Part shown: one piece after another, positions 27,201 through 35,127 of the stretch
Numbering within the stretch: position 1 is the first letter of the stretch
How the letters are laid out: each line of letters starts with the position of its first letter
NCBI RefSeq assembly: GCF_014654365.1
Contig: NZ_BNAY01000014.1
Location: 1-64,000, forward strand
Direction of reading: 5' to 3'
Length of the DNA: 64,000 nt
From: Amycolatopsis oliviviridis
GTDB taxonomy: Bacteria > Actinomycetota > Actinomycetes > Mycobacteriales > Pseudonocardiaceae
Position numbers and translations under genes: made by a program
Notes under the pieces: model-generated
What the model was told of the DNA's origin: nothing
What the model saw: the letters and a program-made list of their open reading frames with translations, nothing else
The model's database searches: none

Positions 27201-30200
27201 TTCGACCTGCGAAGCGACCTTGCCGCTGGGCATGACGATCTTGCTGAGCCCTTCGGACGGCTGCGCGGCCTGGAAGTGCTCGCGGACCACGGCGTCGCTG
27301 AGCGGCTTGCCGTAGACGGCGATCTCGTCGATCGCACCGGCGAAGTACCCGTGATCGTTGGCGGGCTTCGCCGGCCAGTTGCCTGCGATGAACCCGGCCC
27401 CCGCGTACACCTTGGTCTGGTTGCCGTGGTCGATCACGCCCTGCTTCGTCCCCGCCTGGACGCCGTCCAGGTGGAGCGTCTGTGTCGCCAAAGCCCCGGA
27501 AAGCACCACATGGTGCCATTTGCCGTCGTTGACCGAGGCGGCGGTACGGATCGGGTTGGTCGTGCCGTCGGAGAACTGGCCGTACAGCTTGCCGTCCGTA
27601 CCGACATAGAGCGCCGGGGTGTAGGCGTTCTGGAGCCCGCCGGTGATCTCGTTCTGCTGGTAGCCCAGCAGAACGCCGGATCCGGTGGTCTTGAACCACA
27701 GCTCGACCGCGAGGTCCCTGCTCTTCTTGACCACGCCGTCTTGAAGCTGCAGCACCGAACTCGAGCCGTTGAAGGTCGCCGCGGTGTCGGCCGAACCGGG
27801 CAGCGCGCCGGGGGCGCCGAGCACGACGTTCTTGTACTTCCCGTTGTCCTTGCCCCGGTTGAACGCCACCTGGCTGACCGCGACGTCCCCGGTCAGGTCG
27901 CCGAGTCGCCAATACGCGTCGGGCGAGGCGTCGTTCACGACCGTGCGGAACCTGGACTGGTCCGCGTACTCGTACTGGGTGGCGTTCCCCTCGGGGTCTT
28001 CGACCCGCCGCAGCCGGTTTCCTTCGTAGATGTATCTCCAGTTCCGCACCTGGCCGTTGACCTCGGTGGCGAAGACACTGGCGACCTTGCCGTCCTGGAC
28101 CAGGAAGACCAGCTGACGTTCGCTGGCGATGTCGAGGACACGGGACAGGTTGTACCCGTCCCACTGCACGATCGCGCCACGCCCGACCCCGTCGGTGTAA
28201 CCGGTCAGCCTGCCAGAGGAGTCGAAGCGGTAGGTGGTCGCGGTTTTGTCGGTGAGCCGCCATCCACCGTCCGATGTGGACGCGAAGTCCGCGAAACGGC
28301 CCTGCGGCGGGACATAGCTGCCGTCGGGGTTGAGGCCGAAGCGCAGCTGCTGTCCGTCGGGATACGTGACGAGAGTGTTCCCCGCGTAGTCGCGGACCAC
28401 CTTCATGTCGAACTTCGTCGCCCAGCCCGTGCCGAACCAGTGGTCACGCCGCGGGTCCAGCGAGTTGTACGTGCGGGTCACGCTCAGTTCGGGGCCCGCG
28501 GTCGGGAGCTGGACGTCGACCGCGCTCGAATAGTAGTTGCCCACCATCGGGTCGAAGTCGCGATCGGAGCCGCTGTGCGGCGTCATCGCCATATGCGAGG
28601 TGATCGCCGGCTGGGGAACCGCGCTGAGGATCGCGCTGAACGGGAGCGGCTCACTCTCGTTGGCACCGTCGTAGGCGAACGACCGCCAGAGATAGATCTT
28701 GTTCCAGAACAGTTTCTTGTCCGGGACCGTCCACGTGGGATTCGACTGGTACGCGGAACTGAAGCAGTCGACCGGATTGTCGTCGTCACCCTTGCGGCAC
28801 ACCTCGAATCGGTACTTCAAGGTGCTGCCGGGCGGCGGGTCGACGTCGATGCCGTTGGCCCACAGTTGCGGGGTCAGCGTCTGAACGGACGCGCCGTTGG
28901 GCGGGTACTGGTGCTTGATGAACGGCGGCACGTCGTAGACGTCGAGCCCGATCCGCGCCGGCGCGACCTGGTGGTCGGTGAAGTAGTCGCCGGGTTTGCG
29001 GATCATGCTGAAGTCGAGCAGGTAGCTGCCCACGCCGATCGGCTTGATCTCGGCGTCGAGTGTCACGGACGCCCCACGCACCACCGGGCCGGGAAGCTCC
29101 GCGGCCACCTGGGAACCGAGCGGGTTCCCACCCCGGTCGAAGACGCGGTAGCCCAGTGCGAAATCGGCGGGATTCCACTCCTGCGCGCTCCGGTTGGTCA
29201 CGGTGATCTTGACCTTGCCCGGGGCGGCCCGGGTCACCGGGGGTTCAGGCGTCGCGCGATCGACGCGGTACTCGGCGTTGTAGGGCGAGTGCGTCACGTA
29301 CAGCCGGGGCGGGTTCGCCGTGCCGAAGCCGGTGAACCGCTTCCACGCGGCAGGATCGAGCGGGGCCTGCAGGGCGAGACCGTGATTCGCCGCACCGGCC
29401 GCCCACTGCTGGACGAGGTCCCGGCCACCGACGCCCAGATCGATGAGCTCGTGCGCGGTCGGGCAGTTGGACCTGGTCGCCAGCGGTGCCATGTAGCCGT
29501 GCGAGAACGTACCGCCGCCGAGCGGGGCGCCGACCGGCGGCGTCCCGGAAGAACCCCAGTCCGCGGTGACCGGGTGCACGGACATCGGACGCGGCGTGCA
29601 GGAGCCGGACCAGAAGTTGGTCAGCTGCAGCTGGGCGCCGAAGATCCGGTTGTCCTTCAGGTCCCCGCCGATCCCGCCGAACCGGAGATAGCTCGAGGCC
29701 GTCTTGCCACCGCTGCGGCCGATACGCAGCTCGTTCACGTTGGTTCGCCGCTGCCCGTTCTCCACCACCAGGTTTCCGGTGCTGACCGACTCCTTGACCA
29801 CGGTGGGGTCGACCCGCACGGGATAGACCCGGGCCGGGTCGCGCAGCCACGCGGAATCCAGTTCCACGCGCAGGATCTGGCGGCCGTCGCGAGGCACGAG
29901 CCGGTAGGTGACGCCGTAGGACGTCGCGGGCTCGCCGCTTTCCTGGCGGCTCGAGTCGAGCATGTAGCCCGCCGGAACCCGCAGGACGGTCGCGCCGCCT
30001 TGGTCGACGAAGACCACCGCTCCGTCGACGATCTTCGCTTCGAGCCCCTTCAGATCGAGGGCGAACTCCCAGGCGTGCGGAGCGTCGGGACGTTTGAGGA
30101 CGAACCATTCCTTGGCCGCGCCCGCGGTGAATTCGACCTGAAGGTCCGCGTTCGGCAGGACGTCGGGGTAGCCGACGGTGCTGCCCTCCGCGCGTCCGGC

Positions 30201-30839
30201 CGAAGCCCGCGCACCCAGCAGGGTGAAACCGGCTTCCTGCCCGGCACCCGGGCTGACCCGCATCGAGCCCGCCGTCTGCCCCATGTGGACCTGGAGCGCG
30301 TCACCGGCCTTGCGCCACCCGCCCGCCTCGTCCGGCACCGCACGCGCATCGATGACGCCGTAGCCGCCTTCGGGCAGCGGATAGTTCAGCGGATCCTGGC
30401 CGTACACCGTGGTCCGGGTGCCGTCGGGGTTGTCGTAGACGCTGCTGTGCGAGGTGCGCTGCTGCGGCAGTTCCTTGCTCGCCTTGTCATCGAACCCACG
30501 CACCTGCGTGGCGGGCGGCGGAACGGTCTTGGCACTGCTGCGCTTGTCCGCCGAGGGTTCGGGGAAGTTCAGGGGCGGATACTTCGACTGCAGCGACGCG
30601 GCCGTCGCGCGGTTCACCGCGGGTGCGGCGGCGCTGTCGGGAGTCGGCCGGTCCGGAACGTTCTCCGCCGAGCCTGATTGCTGTTCGGGCGCGCCGGCGG
30701 CGACTTCCGCGTCGTCCGGTGAGGAGAACCGCTGCGAGCCCGCCGGCCCCAGCGTCGCGACCAAGGCGACGATCAGCAGCAGCGCGAGCGCCGCCCGGAG
30801 TCTCGCGCGCAGGACAGGTCGACGACGGATCCGCTTCAT
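21276..30839 (-). CDS. RHS-repeat polymorphic toxin with LamG, Hint and C-terminal deaminase-like domain
   Basis: A 3187-residue secreted protein. The ATG at 30839 follows a strong site GAGGGGGGAAG and gives a signal peptide (RRRPVLRARLRAALALLLIV); a weaker start lies 24 bases upstream. Order: N-terminal wall region; DUF6531-like segment near 750-825; RHS/YD repeats; a LamG-like domain (about 970-1190) starting at AYWRLGD; a long array of YD repeats to about 2560; RHS core end SPLNFFDPDG near 2633; an Ala/Lys-rich helix near 2735-2800; and a Hint domain from Ser2917 (NSFDPNTLVVMGDG) to His-Asn 3057-3058. The toxin tip has CAE at 3124-3126 and CLSC at 3170-3173, the zinc-binding pattern of the deaminase fold, closest by eye to YwqJ-type deaminases. 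The RHS shell should encapsulate the toxin until release. Confidence 0.88.
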   Translation of the reverse strand: MKRIRRRPVLRARLRAALALLLIVALVATLGPAGSQRFSSPDDAEVAAGAPEQQSGSAENVPDRPTPDSAAAPAVNRATAASLQSKYPPLNFPEPSADKRSSAKTVPPPATQVRGFDDKASKELPQQRTSHSSVYDNPDGTRTTVYGQDPLNYPLPEGGYGVIDARAVPDEAGGWRKAGDALQVHMGQTAGSMRVSPGAGQEAGFTLLGARASAGRAEGSTVGYPDVLPNADLQVEFTAGAAKEWFVLKRPDAPHAWEFALDLKGLEAKIVDGAVVFVDQGGATVLRVPAGYMLDSSRQESGEPATSYGVTYRLVPRDGRQILRVELDSAWLRDPARVYPVRVDPTVVKESVSTGNLVVENGQRRTNVNELRIGRSGGKTASSYLRFGGIGGDLKDNRIFGAQLQLTNFWSGSCTPRPMSVHPVTADWGSSGTPPVGAPLGGGTFSHGYMAPLATRSNCPTAHELIDLGVGGRDLVQQWAAGAANHGLALQAPLDPAAWKRFTGFGTANPPRLYVTHSPYNAEYRVDRATPEPPVTRAAPGKVKITVTNRSAQEWNPADFALGYRVFDRGGNPLGSQVAAELPGPVVRGASVTLDAEIKPIGVGSYLLDFSMIRKPGDYFTDHQVAPARIGLDVYDVPPFIKHQYPPNGASVQTLTPQLWANGIDVDPPPGSTLKYRFEVCRKGDDDNPVDCFSSAYQSNPTWTVPDKKLFWNKIYLWRSFAYDGANESEPLPFSAILSAVPQPAITSHMAMTPHSGSDRDFDPMVGNYYSSAVDVQLPTAGPELSVTRTYNSLDPRRDHWFGTGWATKFDMKVVRDYAGNTLVTYPDGQQLRFGLNPDGSYVPPQGRFADFASTSDGGWRLTDKTATTYRFDSSGRLTGYTDGVGRGAIVQWDGYNLSRVLDIASERQLVFLVQDGKVASVFATEVNGQVRNWRYIYEGNRLRRVEDPEGNATQYEYADQSRFRTVVNDASPDAYWRLGDLTGDVAVSQVAFNRGKDNGKYKNVVLGAPGALPGSADTAATFNGSSSVLQLQDGVVKKSRDLAVELWFKTTGSGVLLGYQQNEITGGLQNAYTPALYVGTDGKLYGQFSDGTTNPIRTAASVNDGKWHHVVLSGALATQTLHLDGVQAGTKQGVIDHGNQTKVYAGAGFIAGNWPAKPANDHGYFAGAIDEIAVYGKPLSDAVVREHFQAAQPSEGLSKIVMPSGKVASQVEYDTVNERVKTYTDRNGGVWRLGAPVITGEENNLIRTVKFTDPGNRDHTYDYDPVRGRILRTVTPLGLGVRPEDKSGEPAGETAYGIRSYDYDDEGNQSTIVSENLNEVVLGFDKRGNVASKRTCLMATRCQTEYFGYFLDPGNPLDPRNDKVVWSRDGRSTDAADNRYLTTYTYTAKGDLLTQQMPDGGSVTHTYTDGTELALDNPLHHVPADLLASTRGALGDNTFYRYYRSGDLGEIQEQAGMRTRFGYDAGGRKTSATVYTAAHPDGVKTTYEYDAFSRVIAETGPETTNPVTGVKHTARTTTSYDKDGNVEREEVSDLTGGDRPRVTTRGYDDHGRLVHVVNPEGKETRYGFDVFGNRTSVIDASGVKRSYAYTARNEVAEVRLHGWHGGVVDPADGDGRPGDGEGDPDPGNSKPTVLESFRYDESGRQILHVDAMGRTTRNNYYANDLIAQVVAEGYRDPVTGNVRDVLLENNTYDGAGNLIKQTTAGNRTTTYEYDAVSRLTVTNEDSGGLERRTQFTYDRGGNVVRTEKSGNPSNTVTGQANLTETTDFVYDSTGKRIEQTVHNGQEKLITRWSYDERGMPISMTDPRGNLGQDPSAAFTTKMEYDELARPIRATGPRVRTESGGGAAADTQATMVTGYDTFGSVTHTKDPLGRVTTAEYDRLGQLVKSSLPAYTPPGSSAAITPSKEIRYDSVGRVIKQIDARSHTTELRYDQLGRLLERQDPKADGTASGVWKYSYTMTGLPLSATSPTGARVEATYDELGRKVTSTAIERFPKPASATTSYTTKYRYDDAGNVVLVENPAGEKAKSTYDKLNQLITAVDPAGVTTQRGYDRQGRAVRESDGAGVTKRLDYDLAGRRVSEFDVDAGWNPTKPALRERKFTYDLAGNVKTAEDWEKRVTTFSYDAANRLSSQIEPVADGKTITTSFGYDAAGNRTRFTDGRTNKTVFTYNSLNLPESVIEPSTAAHPAAADRTWTQSYDAAGNATRLTAPGNVTRDRTFDALNRMLTESGTGAETQTKTKERAYDADGRLLVAGQNGFTYNDRGGLLTATGTSGNSSFEYDAAGRVSTRKDAAGTTGYGYLKGRLDSVTDGATGGRLTYGYNEAGKVKTVDYGAGRVRTYDYDNLARPKSDVLKDANGTVLSSIAYTYDPNDRVKTKTTAGLAGSGQNSYAYDYQGRMLSWTDPAGKATEYGWDDSGNRIKAGGKNATYDERNRVLADGDYTYAYSPRGSLASRTSSGLEEKYSFDAFDRLVKFGSTEYTYDDLDRLATRGGQQFSYAGMERDAVSDGSSRFGRGPDGSLLSLSQGTDSRLTLSDRHGDVVGALAPASGGVVDSTAYDPYGKRIASTGASRSVGFQGDWTDPDNGNVNMGARWYQPGSGTFASRDSIELPFSPSISANRYSYVLGSPLNFFDPDGHGWFSDLWDKAGGIVHTALDVAGMIPGIGEIADLANAAIYAVEGDWENAAWSAAGAIPFGGNAATAAKWARKAGDFIGGSRRAGRYADDAIDLGRRYGDDVAGAARRTAGDAAASAARKASAVAAARKAAAAAAAAAARRAAAILAKKKAVAAAARGAAEKTAKRNPIPTLKAALKPVFKGTDLVSSSPLTPARVVQSFKANVQDAGRVTDFFKKQVVGDGNIIQNVAETVTAVSEIAQSGATPEDALSALGGFAGRNKGRGKHHDESSSSPAGKCATNNSFDPNTLVVMGDGSRKPIKDVKVGDKVLAKDPTTGRTAVRVVTDTRSHASQRTLVEVGVASGADRGSLVATDEHPFWVESEKRWSHAVDLKAGHRLETGDHRDATVTGTRSWSETRRVYNLTVDTDHTYFVVAGQTPVLTHNCGREARAAAQSAPADATMSAAARFRGTDMVSTGHSGHSSRPAYFEPEIDSVLADGGQIAGRGADNCAEIRACNALIAEHGADFEEQVGRSLRLSDIEFLTVRSATGAPEAACLSCQSVLVRRGATDLSR

Positions 30840-30905
30840 GACTTCCCCCCTCGGGATGCCCACCCAGAACGGCCCTCGGCTCCTTCAGAGCAGGCCGGCG
30901 AGTTG

Positions 30906-30935
30906 ATATTGGTGGGCCGCGAAGTGTCCGGGCAA
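30906..30935 (-). promoter_or_regulatory. Candidate promoter of the RHS toxin gene
   Basis: On the minus strand TTGCCC (30930-30935), an 18-base spacer and CAATAT (30906-30911), about 67 bases ahead of the chosen start codon. The match to sigma70-type boxes is moderate. The rest of the 413-base gap to the divergent gene is relatively low in G+C and holds no gene. Confidence 0.4.
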
Positions 30936-31276
30936 GCCCCTTTAACGAAGTTGGGCCGAATGGCCGCGAACGATTGGACACAGTTACCTAGCCAAGCGTG
31001 CATCGAACACCAGTTCGATTCCTCAATTCATACGAAGAAGGGTGGCGCACATCACGAAACTTCGCCGACCGCAGATCGAATCACACTTTCGGCCGAATGA
31101 CGACGCGTTGACCAGGCGCTAGCGTCCGGCTTGCTCATAACCAGAAACGAGGGCGCTGGGGGCGGATCGTCGCGTCGCGTTACAGAATGAGCTGCTCTGT
31201 CGCGCGTCGCAGTTTTTGTGCATTCGTGAGCACTTTCCGCACAAGGCACTCTCCGTATTCGGAGAAGGAAGGTCCA

Positions 31277-34258
31277 ATGCGGACTCGAAGATCCCTGGTC
31301 GTCTCTGCGGCCGCCACGGTGCTGATCGGCACAGTGGTCGCGACGGCCCCCTCGGCACAGGCCGCACCGGTACTGCCGACGGGGTTCGCCCTGTTCGACA
31401 CACCCACCGGCCAGCAGGCCGGTGATCTCACCGACGCCGCCTACCTCCCGGACGGGAGCGCGCTGACCGTCGGTCGGCTCGGCTCCGTCCAGCTGACGCC
31501 CCAGGGTGGCCAGCCGGTCCAGATCGCCTCACTTCCGGTGCACACCGCGGGCTCGCTCGGCCTCACCGGCGTGGCGGTCGCGCCGGACTTCGCCACCAGC
31601 CGCGCGGTCTACACCACCCGCGCGGTGACGACCGGCTCCACCGCGGCGTTCCGGCTCAGCAAGTGGAAGGCGGGCGGCACCGGCGCCCCCACCTCGCTGG
31701 CGGAAGAGTCCACGGTCCTGGAGTTCCCGGTCAACGCCGACAACAAGGGCATCCAGGACGTGGCCGTGGACCCGTCGGGCACCTCGCTGTGGGTAGCCGT
31801 CGGCGACAACGCCACCGTCCGCTCCGCCGGCGACGCCACCAAGGACAACGTCGACCCGTTCGCGTTGCGCGCCTTGGACCCGGCCCATCCGACGGGCAAG
31901 ATCCTCCGTGTCGACCTCGACGGCCGAGGAATGCCGGAGAACCCGTTCTACGACTCGACGGCCCCTCAGTCCTGGAAAAGCCGCAACTACGTGAGCGGGC
32001 TGCGCGATCCGCGGATCGCGCTGGACCCCCGCGGTGGCGTGGTCGTCACGGACATCGGCTGGGCGTCCCGCCACGAGGTCGATCTCGCCTTCCCCGGCCA
32101 GAATCTGAAATGGCCCTGCTGGGAAGGGACGACCCGGACGCCGGGCTATCGCGACGCACCGGCGTGCGCCAATGTCGCGAATGTCAATCCGCTCGGCGAA
32201 ACGGTGCACGGCACCGCGGATACCATCGTCGGCGGCGTTCCCTACACCGGAGTCTCCTACCCAGAGGCTTTCCGCGGAATTCATTTCGTAGCCAACAAAG
32301 GCGCGCAGACCCTTTCCACGCTGGGTTTCGACTCCAAGGGCACGGTCACCCAATCCCTCGCCGTCGTGGCTTCCGCGATCGGCGACCCGGTGGCCGTCCT
32401 GACCGCCCCGAACGGTGACATCGTCGTGGCCGACGCGACCACGGCGACATTGCGCAGGTTGAGCTACAAACCCGCCAACAAGGCTCCCCGTGCGTCGTTC
32501 ACCGCGACCACCGATCCGGCCACCCGCACGGTTTCCTTCGACGCGAGCACGTCGGACGACCCGGACCGCGAAGGTCTCACCTACCAGTGGACCTTCGGTG
32601 ACGGCGGCACGGGAACCGGGAAGACCGTCAGCCACTCGTACTCGGCGGCAGACCCGGTGACGGTGAGCCTCGCGGTCAGCGATCCGCACGGCGCCGTGTC
32701 GAACATCAGCCAAACGGTGGTCCCGGCCGAGGCGAGCCCCACGATCGAGATCCTCCCGCCGACGGCGACGGTCTTCTCCGTCAATGAAACGGTCTCGGTC
32801 GGTGCCAACGCGGAAGATCCGACCGAGGGTCCGCTCACCGTGAGCTGGCGCGCGGAACGACTGCACTGCCCTCGCAACTCCGCCTGCGAGGTCAACCAGC
32901 TCAAGACCGGCACCGGGCTCGCGTTCTCGATCAGCTTCCCGAGCGAGACCGACACCCGCGTCTTGATCACCGCCACGACGACGAACAACCGCAATGTCAC
33001 CACCAGCAAGCGGTACACCGCGAACCCGCGGCTAGCGCGTCTCACCGTCGTCGGGAACCATCCGGCCCAGATCAAGGTCGGCGCGAACGAAGAAGCCAGC
33101 CGCTTGGTGACGGTGGGCGCCCCGGTGCTCATGACCGCGCCGTCCGTCTCCCTCGACGCGGCGAACTTCGTCCGCTGGGCGGACAACCAGAGCACGGATC
33201 CGGTGCGCCAGATCGTCGTGCCCGGCGGTGGTCTCGGTCTGCGGGCGGACTATCAAACCCCGATCGAGAAGCGGTACGCCGACGAAGCGCCTCTCCGGGC
33301 GCTGGTGGGCACTCCGGTGGGCCTCGAACTCATCGAGGGCGATGGGCACTGGCAGCTGTACACGACGGGACGGGTCTACTGGACGCAGATGCACGGTGCG
33401 AGAGTCGTCGCCGGGGAGATCCTGACCAAGTACGTCGCGCTCGGGGCGCACGCGTTCCTGGGGTCGCCGAAGACCGACGAACTGGTGGCCCGGAAGGACA
33501 ACGGCCGCTACAACGACTTCACAGGCGGCCCGACGACCGGTGCTGGCTCGATCTACTGGACTTCCAGCATCGGTGCCATGGCCATCTACGGCACCATTCG
33601 CGCCAAGTGGATGGAGACCGACGCCGAGAACGGGCCACTCGGCTTCCCGACCACCGACGAGGTGAGCACACCGGACGGGATCGGCCGGGTCAACCACTTC
33701 TTCAGAAACAACGCTTCGATCTACTGGACCGCGGCGACCGGCGCGCACTTCTTGATGGGCCGGATCTGGCAGAAGTGGGGTTCGCTGGGCTGGGAGACGT
33801 TCTTCGGCTACCCGACCACCGACGAAATGGCCACGCCCGACAACGTCGGCCGGTACAACCACTTCAGCGGCAACGGTTCGATCTACTGGTCGCCGTCGAC
33901 GGACGCCTTCGAAGTGCACGGATCGATCCGTAACCGCTACGAGGCGCTCGGCTGGCAGTACGGGCTCGGCTATCCCATCACCGACGAGACGTGGGTGCCC
34001 GGGAACGGCGGGAAGTTCAACCACTTCCGCCAGGGCGGCTTCGACCACTCGATCTATTGGCGCTGGGGCACGAACGAAGCCTGGGAGGTCAAGGGAGCGA
34101 TCCGGCTGCGCTGGCGGGACCTCGGCTGGGAGACGTCGTATCTCGGCTTCCCGATCAGCGGCGAGTACACCACCCCGACCGGCAAGCGCAGTGACTTCCA
34201 GAACGGCTACATCACCTACAACGCGACGACAGGAGCGGTCGCAGACCGTCGGTACTGA
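31277..34258 (+). CDS. Secreted glucose/sorbosone dehydrogenase-like protein with PKD and LGFP repeats
   Basis: A 993-residue secreted protein. ATG at 31277 follows GGAGAAGGAAGG and opens a signal peptide ending at SAQA near residue 32. Residues about 35-400 form a beta-propeller resembling the PQQ-dependent glucose/sorbosone dehydrogenase family (GLTGVAVAPDF, GKILRVDLDGRG, VSGLRDPRIALDP). A PKD domain follows near 410-490 (YQWTFGDGGTGTGKTVSHSY), then an Ig-like segment. The last 330 residues carry five LGFP repeats (LGSPKTDE, LGFPTTDE, FGYPTTDE, LGYPITDE, LGFPISGE). LGFP repeats are thought to anchor proteins to the arabinogalactan-containing wall. The enzyme probably acts on a sugar or polyol at the cell surface; the substrate is unknown. 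Confidence 0.85.
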   Translation: MRTRRSLVVSAAATVLIGTVVATAPSAQAAPVLPTGFALFDTPTGQQAGDLTDAAYLPDGSALTVGRLGSVQLTPQGGQPVQIASLPVHTAGSLGLTGVAVAPDFATSRAVYTTRAVTTGSTAAFRLSKWKAGGTGAPTSLAEESTVLEFPVNADNKGIQDVAVDPSGTSLWVAVGDNATVRSAGDATKDNVDPFALRALDPAHPTGKILRVDLDGRGMPENPFYDSTAPQSWKSRNYVSGLRDPRIALDPRGGVVVTDIGWASRHEVDLAFPGQNLKWPCWEGTTRTPGYRDAPACANVANVNPLGETVHGTADTIVGGVPYTGVSYPEAFRGIHFVANKGAQTLSTLGFDSKGTVTQSLAVVASAIGDPVAVLTAPNGDIVVADATTATLRRLSYKPANKAPRASFTATTDPATRTVSFDASTSDDPDREGLTYQWTFGDGGTGTGKTVSHSYSAADPVTVSLAVSDPHGAVSNISQTVVPAEASPTIEILPPTATVFSVNETVSVGANAEDPTEGPLTVSWRAERLHCPRNSACEVNQLKTGTGLAFSISFPSETDTRVLITATTTNNRNVTTSKRYTANPRLARLTVVGNHPAQIKVGANEEASRLVTVGAPVLMTAPSVSLDAANFVRWADNQSTDPVRQIVVPGGGLGLRADYQTPIEKRYADEAPLRALVGTPVGLELIEGDGHWQLYTTGRVYWTQMHGARVVAGEILTKYVALGAHAFLGSPKTDELVARKDNGRYNDFTGGPTTGAGSIYWTSSIGAMAIYGTIRAKWMETDAENGPLGFPTTDEVSTPDGIGRVNHFFRNNASIYWTAATGAHFLMGRIWQKWGSLGWETFFGYPTTDEMATPDNVGRYNHFSGNGSIYWSPSTDAFEVHGSIRNRYEALGWQYGLGYPITDETWVPGNGGKFNHFRQGGFDHSIYWRWGTNEAWEVKGAIRLRWRDLGWETSYLGFPISGEYTTPTGKRSDFQNGYITYNATTGAVADRRY

Positions 34259-34269
34259 GTGAATTCGTG

Positions 34270-34305
34270 AACGCCGGTGCGGCCCACCAGGGTCGCACCG
34301 GCGTT
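34270..34305. terminator. Bidirectional terminator
   Basis: Perfect 12-base stem AACGCCGGTGCG (34270-34281) with its complement at 34294-34305, followed by TCGCTTTC. It lies between the convergent LGFP-protein and potC-like genes and can serve both. Confidence 0.75.
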
Positions 34306-34311
34306 TCGCTT

Positions 34312-35118
34312 TCACAGCCGTCCGCCGGAAGTCGTGTCGCCCGAGAGGCGTTGCGCCAGATAGACCGGCACCGTCGAAGCCAGGATCAGCACCGCCGCCA
34401 CGACGTTGACGATCGGCGCCTGGTTCGGCCGGAACAGGTTGTTCAGGATCCAGATCGGCAGGGTCTCCAGCCCGGTCCCGAGGGTGAACGTCGTGACGAT
34501 GATTTCGTCGAACGACAGCGCGAAGGCGAGCAGGCCGCCGGCCAGCAGGGCCGAGCGCAGCATCGGGAAGGTCACCAGCCGGAACGTCGTGAGCCCGTCG
34601 GCGCCGAGGTCCATCGACGCCTCTTCGAGGTTGCCGCCCATTCGCCGCAGGCGCGCGACGACGTTGTTGAACACCACCACGATGCAGAACGTCGCGTGCG
34701 CGACGATCGCGGTGAACAGGCCGAGGTCGATGCCGAGGATCGTGCGGAAGGCGTTGTTCAGCGCGATACCGGTGACGATGCCGGGCAGCGCGATCGGCAG
34801 GATGATCAGCAGCGACACCTGGTTGCGGCCGAAGAAACGGTACTTCTGCAGCGCGAACGCCGCCATCGTGCCGAGTACCAGCGCGATCGCCGTCGCCGCG
34901 AGTCCTGCTTGGACACTCGTGCCCAGCGCGTTCAGCGCGCCTTCGTTCTCCGCGGCCCGCTCCCACCATTCGAGGGTGAAGCTCGACGGCGGCCAGCCGA
35001 AGGTGGTGTCCGCGTTGAAGGAATTGAGCAGGACCACCAGCAGCGGGAAGTAGATGACCGCGAGGCCGAGCACGAGCGCCGCGAGCAGGAGGTACTTGGT
35101 CGTCCGGGAAAGCCGCAT
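34312..35118 (-). CDS. ABC transporter permease, PotC type
   Basis: A 268-residue inner-membrane permease with six predicted helices. The cytoplasmic coupling (EAA) loop is EEASMDLGADGLTTFRLVTF near residues 163-182. It is the last gene of a minus-strand operon and starts 9 bases past the stop of its partner permease. Together with the PotB-like permease it should form the channel of a spermidine/putrescine-type importer. Substrate range in this family also includes GABA and related amines, so the exact ligand is open. Confidence 0.88.
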   Translation of the reverse strand: MRLSRTTKYLLLAALVLGLAVIYFPLLVVLLNSFNADTTFGWPPSSFTLEWWERAAENEGALNALGTSVQAGLAATAIALVLGTMAAFALQKYRFFGRNQVSLLIILPIALPGIVTGIALNNAFRTILGIDLGLFTAIVAHATFCIVVVFNNVVARLRRMGGNLEEASMDLGADGLTTFRLVTFPMLRSALLAGGLLAFALSFDEIIVTTFTLGTGLETLPIWILNNLFRPNQAPIVNVVAAVLILASTVPVYLAQRLSGDTTSGGRL

Positions 35119-35127
35119 CGCGCGCTC

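Noticed and set aside
26574..30677. A 1367-codon open frame antisense to the RHS gene
   Set aside because: Arg/Val/Gly-rich, without domains, and exactly opposite a clear RHS protein. It is a product of high G+C and the third-position bias of the real gene.
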